DNA from: Shimia sp. CNT1-13L.2
GTDB taxonomy: Bacteria; Pseudomonadota; Alphaproteobacteria; Rhodobacterales; Rhodobacteraceae
Length of the DNA: 64,000 nt
Direction: 5' to 3'
NCBI RefSeq assembly: GCF_024331145.1
Contig: NZ_JANDJO010000003.1
Coordinates: 1-64,000, forward strand
Under the pieces are notes generated by a model. It did no database searches. It saw only the letters and a list, made by a program, of their open reading frames with translations, and was not told the origin of the DNA. Made by a program: the position numbers and the translations under genes. Positions 34,647 through 43,539 of this stretch are shown piece by piece (positions within the stretch are counted from its first letter, which is position 1; every line of letters starts with the position of its first letter).

Positions 34647-34931
34647 ATGACCCTTTCCCAGGAAGCCGCTTCCACGATTGCCCTCAAAGCGCTGGCCTGG
34701 CTGGTCAGCAATGACGAGCTGATGCCGGTCTTCATGGGGGCGACGGGCGCCTCGGAGGATGATCTGCGTGCGCAGGCGGCCGATCCGGGGTTTCAGGCTT
34801 CGGTGCTTGAGTTCCTGACCATGGACGACGCATGGGTTGTCAGTTTTTGTGACACCATCAGCGAGGATTACATGACGCCGATGATGGCCCTGAATGCCCT
34901 GCGCGGCGAAGCGGGGCGTCATTGGACGTGA
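34647..34931 (+). CDS. DUF3572 family protein
   Basis: A 94-residue soluble protein of the DUF3572 family, small alphaproteobacterial proteins of unknown role. It starts MTLSQEAASTIALKALAWL and has the VLEFLTMDDAWVVSFCD segment. It lies head-to-head with the PleD-like gene, as I recall is frequent in Rhodobacterales. A longer reading from ATG 34594 adds 18 residues; neither start has a strong ribosome-binding site. Confidence 0.7.
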   Translation: MTLSQEAASTIALKALAWLVSNDELMPVFMGATGASEDDLRAQAADPGFQASVLEFLTMDDAWVVSFCDTISEDYMTPMMALNALRGEAGRHWT

Positions 34932-35012
34932 TTTTCTGACATCAAACTGCAATAGAATCGTGCCAATGGGCGCGGCGCGGCGGGACAGCCGCCAAAACGG
35001 GGAGCGAGTAGA

Positions 35013-35702
35013 ATGCGTGTAGACGGGCTTTTGTTCGACAAGGACGGGACGCTTTTTGATTTCGGGGCCACCTGGAACAGCTGGGCAGGCGGCATGATCC
35101 GTGATTTTGCCAATGGCGACGACGCCCTGGCCGAACGCATTGCCCGCGCAATGGATTTCGATCTTGGCACCGGTGCCTTCCTGCCGCAAAGCATCATCAT
35201 TGCCGGGACCAACCGCGATGCAGCCGAAGCGGTGGCCAGTGCCTTGCCCGGGGCCGACGTGGCCGCGCTGGAAGAGCGCCTGATGCGGGCGGCGGCCACG
35301 GCCCCTCTGGTCGAGGCAGTGCCTCTGGGCGCGTTTCTGGATGATCTGGCGGGCTTTGGCATGCGCCTTGGCGTGATGACCAACGATACGGAATATGCGG
35401 CCCGGGCGCATCTGGGCGAGGCCGGCGTGGTCGAGAAATTCGATTTCGTGGCGGGCTTTGACAGCGGATTCGGTGCCAAGCCCGATCCCTCGCCGCTCTT
35501 GGCCTTTGCCGATCAGATGTCGCTTGATCCGGCACGTGTGGTGATGGTGGGCGACAGTACCCATGATCTCGTTGCCGGACGGCGGGCCGGGATGCAGACC
35601 GTCGCGGTTCTGACCGGCGTTGCACTTGAGGATGAACTGGCGCCCTATGCCGATGCGGTCTTTCCCGATATCGGCCATCTGACCGCCTGGGTGCAGGGCT
35701 AG
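35013..35702 (+). CDS. HAD-superfamily phosphatase (Gph-like)
   Basis: A 229-residue haloacid dehalogenase-type hydrolase. Motif I is FDKDGTL (residues 8-14) with Asp nucleophile; motif II appears as VMTND; motif III Lys in GAKPDPS; motif IV in VMVGDSTHDLVAGRRAG. The order and a helical cap match phosphoglycolate phosphatase-like enzymes, but the substrate is not determined. GGAG seven bases before the ATG supports the start. A hairpin terminator follows. Confidence 0.82.
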   Translation: MRVDGLLFDKDGTLFDFGATWNSWAGGMIRDFANGDDALAERIARAMDFDLGTGAFLPQSIIIAGTNRDAAEAVASALPGADVAALEERLMRAAATAPLVEAVPLGAFLDDLAGFGMRLGVMTNDTEYAARAHLGEAGVVEKFDFVAGFDSGFGAKPDPSPLLAFADQMSLDPARVVMVGDSTHDLVAGRRAGMQTVAVLTGVALEDELAPYADAVFPDIGHLTAWVQG

Positions 35703-35729
35703 GCCACAAGCGAATCCATCTTTTTGAAC

Positions 35730-35761
35730 AGGGCGTGCCAAGGGGCGCGCCCTTTCCTTTT
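35730..35761 (+). terminator. Rho-independent terminator after the HAD gene
   Basis: AGGGCGTGCC pairs with GGCGCGCCCT (one wobble pair) around a four-base loop, followed by a T-rich stretch TTCCTTTT. It lies 27 bases after the HAD phosphatase stop. Confidence 0.75.
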
Positions 35762-35883
35762 GTGCCTTCCTTTGCGTCTCGAAATGGTGCCTGTTCAAAA
35801 AACGACGAGTTTTGTCGTAAAGGTCTGATTAATCGATCCGGCCCTCGTGTTTGCTGTTGGGAACAACGCATGAGGAGACTGTC

Positions 35884-37446
35884 ATGAGTGACACAGGTGG
35901 ACGCAGGCGGCGCGGTGGTGGCCGCGCGGGCAATTCGGCGCGGCGCACAAGCGCGGGGGTTATCGAACAGATGCCATGGCGTCAGCCGGTCAATATCGAT
36001 CGGCCGACCGAACCCCTGACCGAGGAAGGCGTTCAGGCGATCCACGACGGCGCGATGCGCATTCTCGAAGAGATCGGCATCGAGTTCTACAACGAGGAAG
36101 CCAAGGGCATCCTCAAGGAAGCCGGCTGTACCGTTGATGGTGACAACGTGCGCATGGGCCGTGATTTCGTCATGGAGATGGTCGGCAAGGCGCCGTCGAG
36201 CTGGACCATGACACCGCGTAATGCCGAGCGCCAGATCACGCTGGGTGATAACCACATCCTGTTCGGCAACGTGTCTTCGCCGCCGAACTACTGGGACATG
36301 GAGTTGGGCCGCAAGGTGCCGGGCACACGCGAGATGTGCGCCAACCTGTTCAAGCTGAGCCAGTATTTCAACTGTATCCACTTTGTCGGCGGCTATCCGG
36401 TGGAACCGCAGGACATCCACGCCAGCGTGCGTCACCTTGACGTGCTCTATGACAAGCTCACGCTGACCGACAAGGTGGCGCACACCTATTCGCTTGGCAA
36501 AGAGCGGGTCGAGGATTCGATGGAGATGGTGCGGATCTCCGGCGGCTGGAGTGACGAGGAATTCGAAGCCAGCCCGAAAATGTACACCAACATCAACTCG
36601 ACGTCGCCGCTCAAGCATGACGAACCGATGATGGATGGCTGGATGCGCATGGCGCGTCGCAACCAGGGCCTCGTGGTGACCCCCTTCACGCTGGCGGGCG
36701 CGATGGCTCCGGTCACCATGTCGGGTGCGGTGGCGCAGTCTCTGGCCGAAGGTCTTTGTGCGGTGGCGTTGGCCCAGTACATCCGCCCCGGCGCAGCCTG
36801 CGCGATTGGCACCTTTACCTCGAATGTCGACATGAAATCCGGTGCACCGGCCTTTGGCACGCCGGAATACATGCGCGCCACCCAGATGACCGGTCAGATG
36901 GCGCGGTTCTACGGCCTGCCGATGCGAGCCTCCGGTGTCTGCGCCGCCAACGTGCCGGACGGTCAGGCGATGTGGGAAACCTCGAATTCGCTGTGGTCTG
37001 CGGTACAGGCCGGGGCCAACATGGTCTATCACGCGGCTGGTTGGCTTGAGGGCGGGCTAATTGCCAGCCCTGAGAAATTCGTTATGGACTGCGAAGTCCT
37101 GCAAATGATCCAGCGCTACATGGAGCCGGTGATCACCGAAACCGGCCCCGACGAAATCGCGCTGGATGCGATCAAGGATGTGGGCAACGCGGGCCACTTC
37201 TTTGGCATCCAGCACACGCAGGACCGCTATACCACCGCCTTCTATCAGCCGTTTGTCTCGGACTGGCGCAACTACGAGGCCTGGGAAGCGGCCGGATCGG
37301 TCTGGACGCCGGAACGCGCGCACCATGTCTACAAGGACATCATCAACAGCTTCGAAGCGCCGCCCATGGACGAGGCGATCCGCGAGGAACTCGCCGATTT
37401 CGTGGCCCGCCGAAAGGCAGAGGGCGGGGCCCCCACCGACTTCTGA
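35884..37446 (+). CDS. Trimethylamine methyltransferase family (MttB superfamily) protein
   Basis: A 520-residue protein of the MttB superfamily, whose members transfer methyl groups from quaternary or tertiary amines to a corrinoid protein. There is no in-frame TAG, so it lacks pyrrolysine and belongs with MtgB-like, non-Pyl members. The N-terminus is Arg/Gly-rich (GGRRRRGGGRAGNSARR). The core includes GTFTSNVDMKSGAPAFGTPEY. GAGGAG before the ATG supports the start. No MttC-type corrinoid partner or RamA-like activase is in the window, so the substrate is unknown; glycine betaine or choline-derived compounds are possible given the carnitine locus. Confidence 0.82.
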   Translation: MSDTGGRRRRGGGRAGNSARRTSAGVIEQMPWRQPVNIDRPTEPLTEEGVQAIHDGAMRILEEIGIEFYNEEAKGILKEAGCTVDGDNVRMGRDFVMEMVGKAPSSWTMTPRNAERQITLGDNHILFGNVSSPPNYWDMELGRKVPGTREMCANLFKLSQYFNCIHFVGGYPVEPQDIHASVRHLDVLYDKLTLTDKVAHTYSLGKERVEDSMEMVRISGGWSDEEFEASPKMYTNINSTSPLKHDEPMMDGWMRMARRNQGLVVTPFTLAGAMAPVTMSGAVAQSLAEGLCAVALAQYIRPGAACAIGTFTSNVDMKSGAPAFGTPEYMRATQMTGQMARFYGLPMRASGVCAANVPDGQAMWETSNSLWSAVQAGANMVYHAAGWLEGGLIASPEKFVMDCEVLQMIQRYMEPVITETGPDEIALDAIKDVGNAGHFFGIQHTQDRYTTAFYQPFVSDWRNYEAWEAAGSVWTPERAHHVYKDIINSFEAPPMDEAIREELADFVARRKAEGGAPTDF

Positions 37447-37467
37447 GCAGGGTTTGTTACCGACTGG

Positions 37468-37495
37468 AAAGGGCGTCCCCGTGGGGCGCCCTTTT
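37468..37495 (+). terminator. Rho-independent terminator after the MttB-family gene
   Basis: AAAGGGCG and CGCCCTTT, with an inner CCCC/GGGG pairing and one bulged base, form a long hairpin ending in TTTT. It lies 22 bases after the stop codon. Confidence 0.85.
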
Positions 37496-37614
37496 GCGTT
37501 TGGAGCTGTTGCACCCACCACGCGCCGTCATGCCGCCACGGCATTCCGTGGAAACTTCGCTTTCAAGTTTTTGGCAAAAGGCTTTAAACTAAAGCGGGTT
37601 AAGGGGGACTTGGC

Positions 37615-39372
37615 ATGACACCAGCCGACAGCAAGGATATTTCGAGCCGCGCAACGATGGCCCTGATCGGAGGCGTCGTGGGCTTTGCGATGTGGATGTT
37701 GATCGACGTGGTGCCAGATGTCCTGACCAACCCGCATGTCTTTGTGACGGTCACGGCGGCGGTGGCGGGCTTCAGCGGCGTTTTGCTCGGGATTGTCGGG
37801 CCGGTGCCATTGCGGCGAGCGGTGCCGGGCGCTCTTGGGCTTGCGATACCGGCGGCCCTTGCGCTGGGCTGGGCCAGTCTGCGCCACGAGACGCTTCAGG
37901 GGTTCGGAGACGACGGGCTTGCCCTGCTGGCCTGGGCGGTGATCCTCTTCGTGGGAACGCCGTTCATGGCCGTGCGCCTGATTCACCCCGATCGTTGGCG
38001 CAACTATGGCGAACTCTTTGATTTCAGCTGGTCGGTGGTGGTGCGCTATTCGGCGGCCTGGCTGTTTGCCGGCGTGTTCTGGGGTATTCTGCTGCTTTCG
38101 AACGCCCTGTTCGAGATCGTCGCGATCACCATTATCGAAGACCTTCTGGACATCGATCCCGTACCCCATGTCCTGACCGGCGCGGTTCTGGGTCTTGCGC
38201 TGACCGTGGTCTACGAGATGCGGGAATATCTCTCGCCCTTCATGGTGCTGCGCCTGATGCGCATCCTCGTGCCGGTGATGGTCGTCGTGGTTGGCGTCTT
38301 TGCGCTTGCTCTGCCGTTTCGCGACATGAACAACCTATTTGGCGGGCTGTCCCCCTCGGCCACGCTCCTGGTGGTTGCCATCGGCAGCATCACCCTGGTC
38401 AGCGTCGCCGTCGACCGCAGTGATGATCGTGCCGTGGCGCTGCGGTTCATGCGTCTGGCAACCGAAGCGCTTGCCATTCTGCTCGTGGTTCTGGCCGGGC
38501 TGACGGTCTATGCGATCTGGCTTAGGGTCGATCAGCATGGCTGGACGCCCGAACGCCTTGCCGCGGCCATCGCAGCCGGCATCGTTTCGACCTATGCCGT
38601 GGTTTACGCCCTTGCCGTTGCCCGGCGTGGCGGCTGGATGCAGCACGTGCGTGATGCCAATGTCTGGGTGGCGCTGGGGGTGATCGGCGTGGCTTTTCTC
38701 TGGCTGACACCGGTCCTCAATCCCGAACGGATCGCCACCAACAGCCAGGTTGCGCGCTACCTTGACGGCCGCGTGTCTGCCGATGATGCCGCGGTCTGGG
38801 AAATGGCGCATGATTGGGGGCGGGCCGGGCAGGTGGGCCTTGCGCGTCTGGCCGCGCTGGAAGGCGAAGAACACGCCGATATTCGCAAGGCGATTGACCT
38901 TGCGGGCCAGACCGACCGCCGCCATGTCTTTCAGCGGCGCTCTGGTGACAAGGCGCGCGAGATCAAGGTGGCCGATCTGCTGGCGAACCTGACGGTGGTC
39001 GGCTCCGGTGCCGAGATGACCGCGGATGCGCTGTCCATTCTGCCAGACTTCCGCCTTGACGACTGGGGGCAGGTCTGTGCCCGGGCCAGCGATCCCGGCT
39101 GTGTTGTGGTGATCGGGGATTTTGGCGGGGCCGAGGGCGCGGAAGGCATCCTGTTCCTGCCGCGCCGAGGGGTGCACTATGACGCCATCCAGCTGCGCTT
39201 CGAAGAGGACAGGCTGATTGCCGGTGCCTTCCTGCGCAACCAGAGCCGCGACGGTGTGGCCGAAATCACGGAGGACGACGTGGCGCGGATCAAGGCGGGT
39301 GACTTTGAAATCGCCCCCTCAAGCCGCAAATCGCTCTGGTTGGACGATCTGGAAATAAGTCCTGACAATTGA
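37615..39372 (+). CDS. DUF4153 membrane protein
   Basis: A 585-residue polytopic protein of the DUF4153 family, with about ten hydrophobic helices in the first 370 residues followed by a soluble C-terminal domain of about 200 residues. The core region includes YSAAWLFAGVFWGILLLSNALFE and VYEMREYLSPFMVLR-type segments. No function has been assigned to this family. A 6-bp inverted repeat (GCTTTA-AAC-TAAAGC) precedes it. It ends 64 bases before the H-NOX gene and may be on the same transcript. Confidence 0.75.
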   Translation: MTPADSKDISSRATMALIGGVVGFAMWMLIDVVPDVLTNPHVFVTVTAAVAGFSGVLLGIVGPVPLRRAVPGALGLAIPAALALGWASLRHETLQGFGDDGLALLAWAVILFVGTPFMAVRLIHPDRWRNYGELFDFSWSVVVRYSAAWLFAGVFWGILLLSNALFEIVAITIIEDLLDIDPVPHVLTGAVLGLALTVVYEMREYLSPFMVLRLMRILVPVMVVVVGVFALALPFRDMNNLFGGLSPSATLLVVAIGSITLVSVAVDRSDDRAVALRFMRLATEALAILLVVLAGLTVYAIWLRVDQHGWTPERLAAAIAAGIVSTYAVVYALAVARRGGWMQHVRDANVWVALGVIGVAFLWLTPVLNPERIATNSQVARYLDGRVSADDAAVWEMAHDWGRAGQVGLARLAALEGEEHADIRKAIDLAGQTDRRHVFQRRSGDKAREIKVADLLANLTVVGSGAEMTADALSILPDFRLDDWGQVCARASDPGCVVVIGDFGGAEGAEGILFLPRRGVHYDAIQLRFEEDRLIAGAFLRNQSRDGVAEITEDDVARIKAGDFEIAPSSRKSLWLDDLEISPDN

Positions 39373-39436
39373 AGCTATTGAAGGCTTCTTAAACCTTTGA
39401 TCGCAGGATCGGCCTCGAACAGTCGGGGCAGAAGGC

Positions 39437-40024
39437 ATGCATGGTCTGATCAACAGGGCGATCCAGTGTTTCGTTCAGGACAACTACGGCTTTGATCGCT
39501 GGCAGAGCATGTGCTTTGCCGCCGGGTTGGACGAGGTCGAGTTCGAAGCGATGCTGCACTACGAGGATGAGCTGACGGACCAGCTGCTTGATATGGTCTC
39601 GGCCGCGCTGAAATCCCCCCGTGACACGGTTCTGGAAGACATCGGAACCTACCTTGTGTCGCATCCCAACGTCGAAGCCTTGCGCAGGTTGCTGCGGTTT
39701 GGGGGCGAGACCTTTGTTGATTTCCTGAATTCGCTTGAGGAACTTCCCGATCGGGCGCGGCTGGCGGTGGATGATCTGGTTCTGCCGCAACTGGACGTCC
39801 GCGAAGTCGACCCGCATCATTTCCGTCTCACCTGCCGATTTCCGCGCCCGGGGTTCGGGCATGTGGCTGTCGGTATTCTACGCACGCTGGCTGATGACTA
39901 TGGGGCGCTTGTCTTTCTGGAACATAACGGGGTTCTGGCCGGTGCAGAAGAAATCGACATTACCCTGATCGAAACGGCCTTTGCCAAGGGGCGCAGTTTC
40001 GAGATCGGGGCGCGGGCGGTTTAG
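39437..40024 (+). CDS. H-NOX-domain protein with Pro in place of the haem-ligand His
   Basis: A 195-residue stand-alone haem-nitric oxide/oxygen binding domain. The N-terminus MHGLINRAIQCFVQDNYG and LLRFGG are conserved with H-NOX and soluble guanylate cyclase beta. An ungapped match of FLNSLEELPDRA to cyclase FLQNLDALHDHL puts Pro104 where the proximal haem His belongs. The YxSxR haem-propionate motif reads R130, T132, R134, so only the Arg is kept. Haem binding in the usual way is therefore doubtful. It ends three bases before a GGDEF gene, the usual H-NOX partner arrangement. Confidence 0.85.
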   Translation: MHGLINRAIQCFVQDNYGFDRWQSMCFAAGLDEVEFEAMLHYEDELTDQLLDMVSAALKSPRDTVLEDIGTYLVSHPNVEALRRLLRFGGETFVDFLNSLEELPDRARLAVDDLVLPQLDVREVDPHHFRLTCRFPRPGFGHVAVGILRTLADDYGALVFLEHNGVLAGAEEIDITLIETAFAKGRSFEIGARAV

Positions 40025-40027
40025 GGT

Positions 40028-40993
40028 ATGTTGCATGATCGCGATATCGCGCAGCTTCTGGCGCGGCTGTGCCCCATGCACCTTGCGGTGGATGAGCAGG
40101 GGCGGGTGATGCACATCGGGCCGACACTTGCCAAGCTCTTGCCGGACAAGCGCAAGGAGGACGCCTGCCTGTTTGACCTGATCGAAGTGCGCCGGCCAAG
40201 CGGTGTGTGCGATATGAACGCCCTGCTGGCACGACAGCGGCAGAAACTTTCTCTGCGTCTGCGCGGGCATGGGGGGCATGCCTTCAAGGGGGTGTTCGTG
40301 GCCGTGCCCGGGCAGGGTGGAATCCTCGACCTCTCTTTTGGCATCGCGATCATGGATGGGGTCCGCGACTTCGAACTCAGCGCCTCTGATTTCGCGGTGA
40401 CCGACCTCGCCATCGAGATGCTCTACCTGATCGAGGCCAAATCGGCAGCGATGGAGGTGTCGCGCAAGCTTAACCAGCGGCTTCAGGGGGCAAAAATCGC
40501 AGCTGAGGAACAGGCCTTTACCGACACGTTGACCGGCCTCAAGAACCGCCGCGCGGTGGATCACGTTCTGCCCCGCCTGATCGACCGGGGCGAAGCGGTG
40601 ACGCTGATGCAGGTGGATCTCGATTTCTTCAAGGCGGTGAACGATACCCATGGCCATCCGGCGGGGGATCACGTGTTGCAAAGCGTCGCCCACGTGCTGG
40701 TGCAGGAAACCCGACAGGGGGATTGCGTGGCGCGGGTGGGCGGTGACGAATTCGTCATCATCCTTGTTGGTGAGGTGGACGAGGCCGCGGTTGCCCATAT
40801 CGCCCAACGCCTGATTGAACGGATCGAGGCCCCGATCCGCTGGCGTGGTGACACCTGTGAAATCTCGGCGTCGATCGGTATTGCGACCAACGCCTTTGGT
40901 AGTGGCGATACAGGCGAAACACTGTGGGCGCGCGCCGACACCGCGCTGTATGCCGCCAAGAATGGCGGGCGTGGCCGTTTTCGTATGGCTTAG
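40028..40993 (+). CDS. Diguanylate cyclase with N-terminal H-NOXA-like domain
   Basis: A 321-residue protein. The first 115 residues resemble the H-NOX-associated (HNOBA/PAS-like) domain of soluble guanylate cyclase (LCPMHLAVDEQGRVMHIG, then DLIEVRRPSG). A coiled helix (LIEAKSAAMEVSRKLNQRL) connects to a GGDEF domain with catalytic GGDEF at 238-242. The allosteric I-site RxxD is intact as RQGD (229-232), so product inhibition is expected. Three bases separate it from the H-NOX gene, and the H-NOX protein very probably controls this enzyme. Confidence 0.88.
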   Translation: MLHDRDIAQLLARLCPMHLAVDEQGRVMHIGPTLAKLLPDKRKEDACLFDLIEVRRPSGVCDMNALLARQRQKLSLRLRGHGGHAFKGVFVAVPGQGGILDLSFGIAIMDGVRDFELSASDFAVTDLAIEMLYLIEAKSAAMEVSRKLNQRLQGAKIAAEEQAFTDTLTGLKNRRAVDHVLPRLIDRGEAVTLMQVDLDFFKAVNDTHGHPAGDHVLQSVAHVLVQETRQGDCVARVGGDEFVIILVGEVDEAAVAHIAQRLIERIEAPIRWRGDTCEISASIGIATNAFGSGDTGETLWARADTALYAAKNGGRGRFRMA

Positions 40994-40999
40994 GCGCGC

Positions 41000-41020
41000 G
41001 CCCGCCCGCAAGGGGCGGGC
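41000..41020. terminator. Hairpin between convergent dgc and tex
   Basis: GCCCGCCC and GGGCGGGC form an 8-bp stem with a five-base loop, seven bases after the GGDEF gene stop and seven before the tex stop. No T-run follows on either strand, but the position between two stop codons fits a shared terminator. Confidence 0.55.
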
Positions 41021-41027
41021 AGACCCG

Positions 41028-43388
41028 TCAGCGTTTGTTTTTCATCGCGTTCAGCAGGGCATCGCCCAAGGCGCCCGTGCCACCGCCCTGGGGTTTGCCA
41101 CCCTGATGACGGCCCGCGCCTTGGGGTTTGCCCTTGCCCTGATAGGTGCGCTGTCCGCCCTGCGGTTTGCCGCGTTGGGGCTTGTCGCCCCGGTTTCCGG
41201 CGCCGCCCGCATCCCGGCCACCGCCGTCCTTGCGCATCGACAGGCCGATACGTTTGCGCGGCGCGTCCACCTCGGTCACGCGGACCTTGACCACGTCGCC
41301 GGTTTTCACCACCTCATGCGGGTCTTTGACAAAGCGATCCGCCAGCTGACTGATGTGGACAAGCCCGTCCTGATGCACCCCGATGTCGACAAAGGCCCCA
41401 AAGGCCGCCACGTTGGTAACGGTGCCTTCCAGCACCATGCCGGGTTTGAGATCGGAAATCTCTTCGACACCATCGGTAAAGGTGGCGGTCTTGAAGCTCG
41501 GGCGCGGGTCGCGGCCCGGTTTCTCAAGTTCGGAGAGGATGTCCCGCACGGTCGGTAGACCAAAGTTGTCGTCAACAAAATCCTCGGCGCGCAGGCGTTT
41601 CAACGCGCCTTCATCTCCCATGATGCTGCGCAGGTCACGGCCACAGGCCTCGACGATGCGGCGGGCCACGCCATAGGCCTCGGGGTGGACGGATGAGGCA
41701 TCCAGCGGCTCGGCCCCTTCGCGGATGCGCAGGAAGCCTGCGCACTGTTCATAAGCCTTCGGCCCCAACCCGCGCACATCAAGAAGGTCCTTACGCGCCG
41801 AAAACGCGCCGTGGATGTCGCGGTGCATCACCACCGCATGAGCCAGCGACGGCGTTAGGCCCGCGACATGCGACAGCAGCGGCGCCGAGGCCATGTTGAG
41901 ATCCACCCCAACCGCGTTCACCGCGTCCTCGACCACGCCCTCAAGCGCCTGTGACAGGCGGCGCTGGTCCACGTCGTGCTGGTACTGGCCGACACCGATC
42001 GACTGCGGTTCGATCTTCACCAGTTCGGCCAGCGGGTCCTGAAGGCGGCGGGCAATCGACACCGCACCACGCAGCGACACATCGAGATCGGGGAATTCGG
42101 CCGCGGCGGTTTCCGAGGCCGAATAGACGGATGCACCCGCTTCCGAGACCACGACCTTGGTGGGTTTCTTGATGCTGGCCGGCAGCAGTTTCAAAAGGTC
42201 GCCCACAAGACGTTCGGTCTCGCGGCTTGCGGTGCCATTGCCGATGGCGATCAGTTCCACGTCGTGTTTGCGGATCAGCTCGATCAGCTTGGCCTCGGTG
42301 CCGCGCAGATCGTTCTTGGGCTGGAAGGGATAGACGGTTGCCGTATCCAGAAGCTTGCCCGTGGCATCCACCACGGCCACTTTGACACCTGTCCGGATAC
42401 CCGGATCAAGGCCCAGTGTTGCCCGCGCACCCGCCGGAGCAGCGAGGAGCAAGTCTTTGAGGTTGCGTGCAAAAACCGTGATCGCCTCTTCATGGGCGGC
42501 GCGGCGCATCTCAGTCATCAGGTCAAGGTACATGGTCAGGCTCAGCTTGACCCGCCAGGTCCACGAGGCCGCAGCCCGCAGCCACTGATCGCCCGGGCCA
42601 TCGCCTTGGATGCCGATCTCGGCGGCGATCATGTCGACCGCGCGGGGAACACCGGTGTCGGCGTCAGGGGCGATCTCGATGCTGACGATTTCCTCTTTCG
42701 AGGCCCGCAGGATCGCCAGCGCGCGGTGCGATGGGATCGTCGCCCAGGCCTCGCGGTGATCGAAATAGTCCGAGAACTTGGCCCCGGCCTGTTCCTTGCC
42801 CTCCTGAACCCGTGCCGAGACAAAGGCCTCTTTCTTCATGAAATCCCGCAGCGATCCCAGAAGGCCCGCGTTTTCCGCCAGCGTTTCCACGAGGATGTCA
42901 CGCGCGCCGTTGAGGGCGTCTTTCACGGTTGCCACCGCTTCGGACAGATACCCTTCGGCCAGCGTTTCCGGCACGGCGGCGCGGTCATCAAGGATGGCCT
43001 GCAACAGCGGCTCCAGCCCGTTTTCCCGCGCGATCATCGCCTTGGTGCGGCGCTTGGGTTTGTAGGGCAGATAGATGTCCTCCAGCGCCGCCTTGGTGTC
43101 GGCACCGGCAATGGATTTCGCCAGCGCATCCGTCAGCTTGCCCTGATCCTTGATCGATTGCAGGATCGTTTCGCGGCGGGCTTCCATGTCACGCAGATAG
43201 GTCAGGCGATCAGACAGCGTGCGCAGCTGCGTATCGTCCAGACCCCCGGTCACCTCTTTCCGGTAGCGGGCCACGAAGGGCACGGTTGCGCCTTCGTCCA
43301 GAAGGGTCACAGCGGCCGAAACCTGGGTTGCGGCGGCGCCGATCTCGGTGGCGATGGTGCGGGCAATGCGGGCGGCGGTGGTGTCCAA
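41028..43388 (-). CDS. tex: Tex-family S1 RNA-binding transcription accessory protein
   Basis: A 786-residue cytoplasmic protein of the Tex family (Spt6-related). It has an N-terminal helical part, a YqgF-like nuclease fold ([20 protein letters not shown]), a helix-hairpin-helix pair, and a C-terminal S1 domain ([20 protein letters not shown]) followed by a Gly/Lys-rich tail. Tex proteins bind RNA and affect transcription and toxin expression. I chose the TTG start at 43388, giving [17 protein letters not shown], with GGAGAAAAGAAG upstream; the longer open frame is not family-like. Confidence 0.93.
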   Translation of the reverse strand: MDTTAARIARTIATEIGAAATQVSAAVTLLDEGATVPFVARYRKEVTGGLDDTQLRTLSDRLTYLRDMEARRETILQSIKDQGKLTDALAKSIAGADTKAALEDIYLPYKPKRRTKAMIARENGLEPLLQAILDDRAAVPETLAEGYLSEAVATVKDALNGARDILVETLAENAGLLGSLRDFMKKEAFVSARVQEGKEQAGAKFSDYFDHREAWATIPSHRALAILRASKEEIVSIEIAPDADTGVPRAVDMIAAEIGIQGDGPGDQWLRAAASWTWRVKLSLTMYLDLMTEMRRAAHEEAITVFARNLKDLLLAAPAGARATLGLDPGIRTGVKVAVVDATGKLLDTATVYPFQPKNDLRGTEAKLIELIRKHDVELIAIGNGTASRETERLVGDLLKLLPASIKKPTKVVVSEAGASVYSASETAAAEFPDLDVSLRGAVSIARRLQDPLAELVKIEPQSIGVGQYQHDVDQRRLSQALEGVVEDAVNAVGVDLNMASAPLLSHVAGLTPSLAHAVVMHRDIHGAFSARKDLLDVRGLGPKAYEQCAGFLRIREGAEPLDASSVHPEAYGVARRIVEACGRDLRSIMGDEGALKRLRAEDFVDDNFGLPTVRDILSELEKPGRDPRPSFKTATFTDGVEEISDLKPGMVLEGTVTNVAAFGAFVDIGVHQDGLVHISQLADRFVKDPHEVVKTGDVVKVRVTEVDAPRKRIGLSMRKDGGGRDAGGAGNRGDKPQRGKPQGGQRTYQGKGKPQGAGRHQGGKPQGGGTGALGDALLNAMKNKR

Positions 43389-43539
43389 GGCTTCTTTTCT
43401 CCGACTGTTGGGAGGGTCTTGATAGCGGCGTGCAGGGGGGCTGCCAAGTGGAAGAAACCGCGATGCGGGGGGTTCCGTAAAAATACGATCCCGTAGTCCT
43501 ACGATTGACGGCGGGGGCGGGCTTGCGCGAAGTGAAGGG

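Noticed and set aside
35197-37032. A 611-codon open frame opposite the MttB-family gene
   Set aside because: Antisense and composed of Arg/His-rich low-information sequence.
35884-37446. Possible pyrrolysine codon in the MttB-family gene
   Set aside because: The frame is open throughout with no in-frame TAG before the natural stop, so this is a non-Pyl member.
41976-43496. A 506-codon open frame opposite tex
   Set aside because: Antisense to tex with no recognisable domains and an odd, Arg/Gln-rich composition.
43470-43507. TACGAT direct and CGTAG/CTACG inverted repeats before the CoA-transferase gene
   Set aside because: Arms of five to six bases only; could be an operator but not distinguishable from chance.
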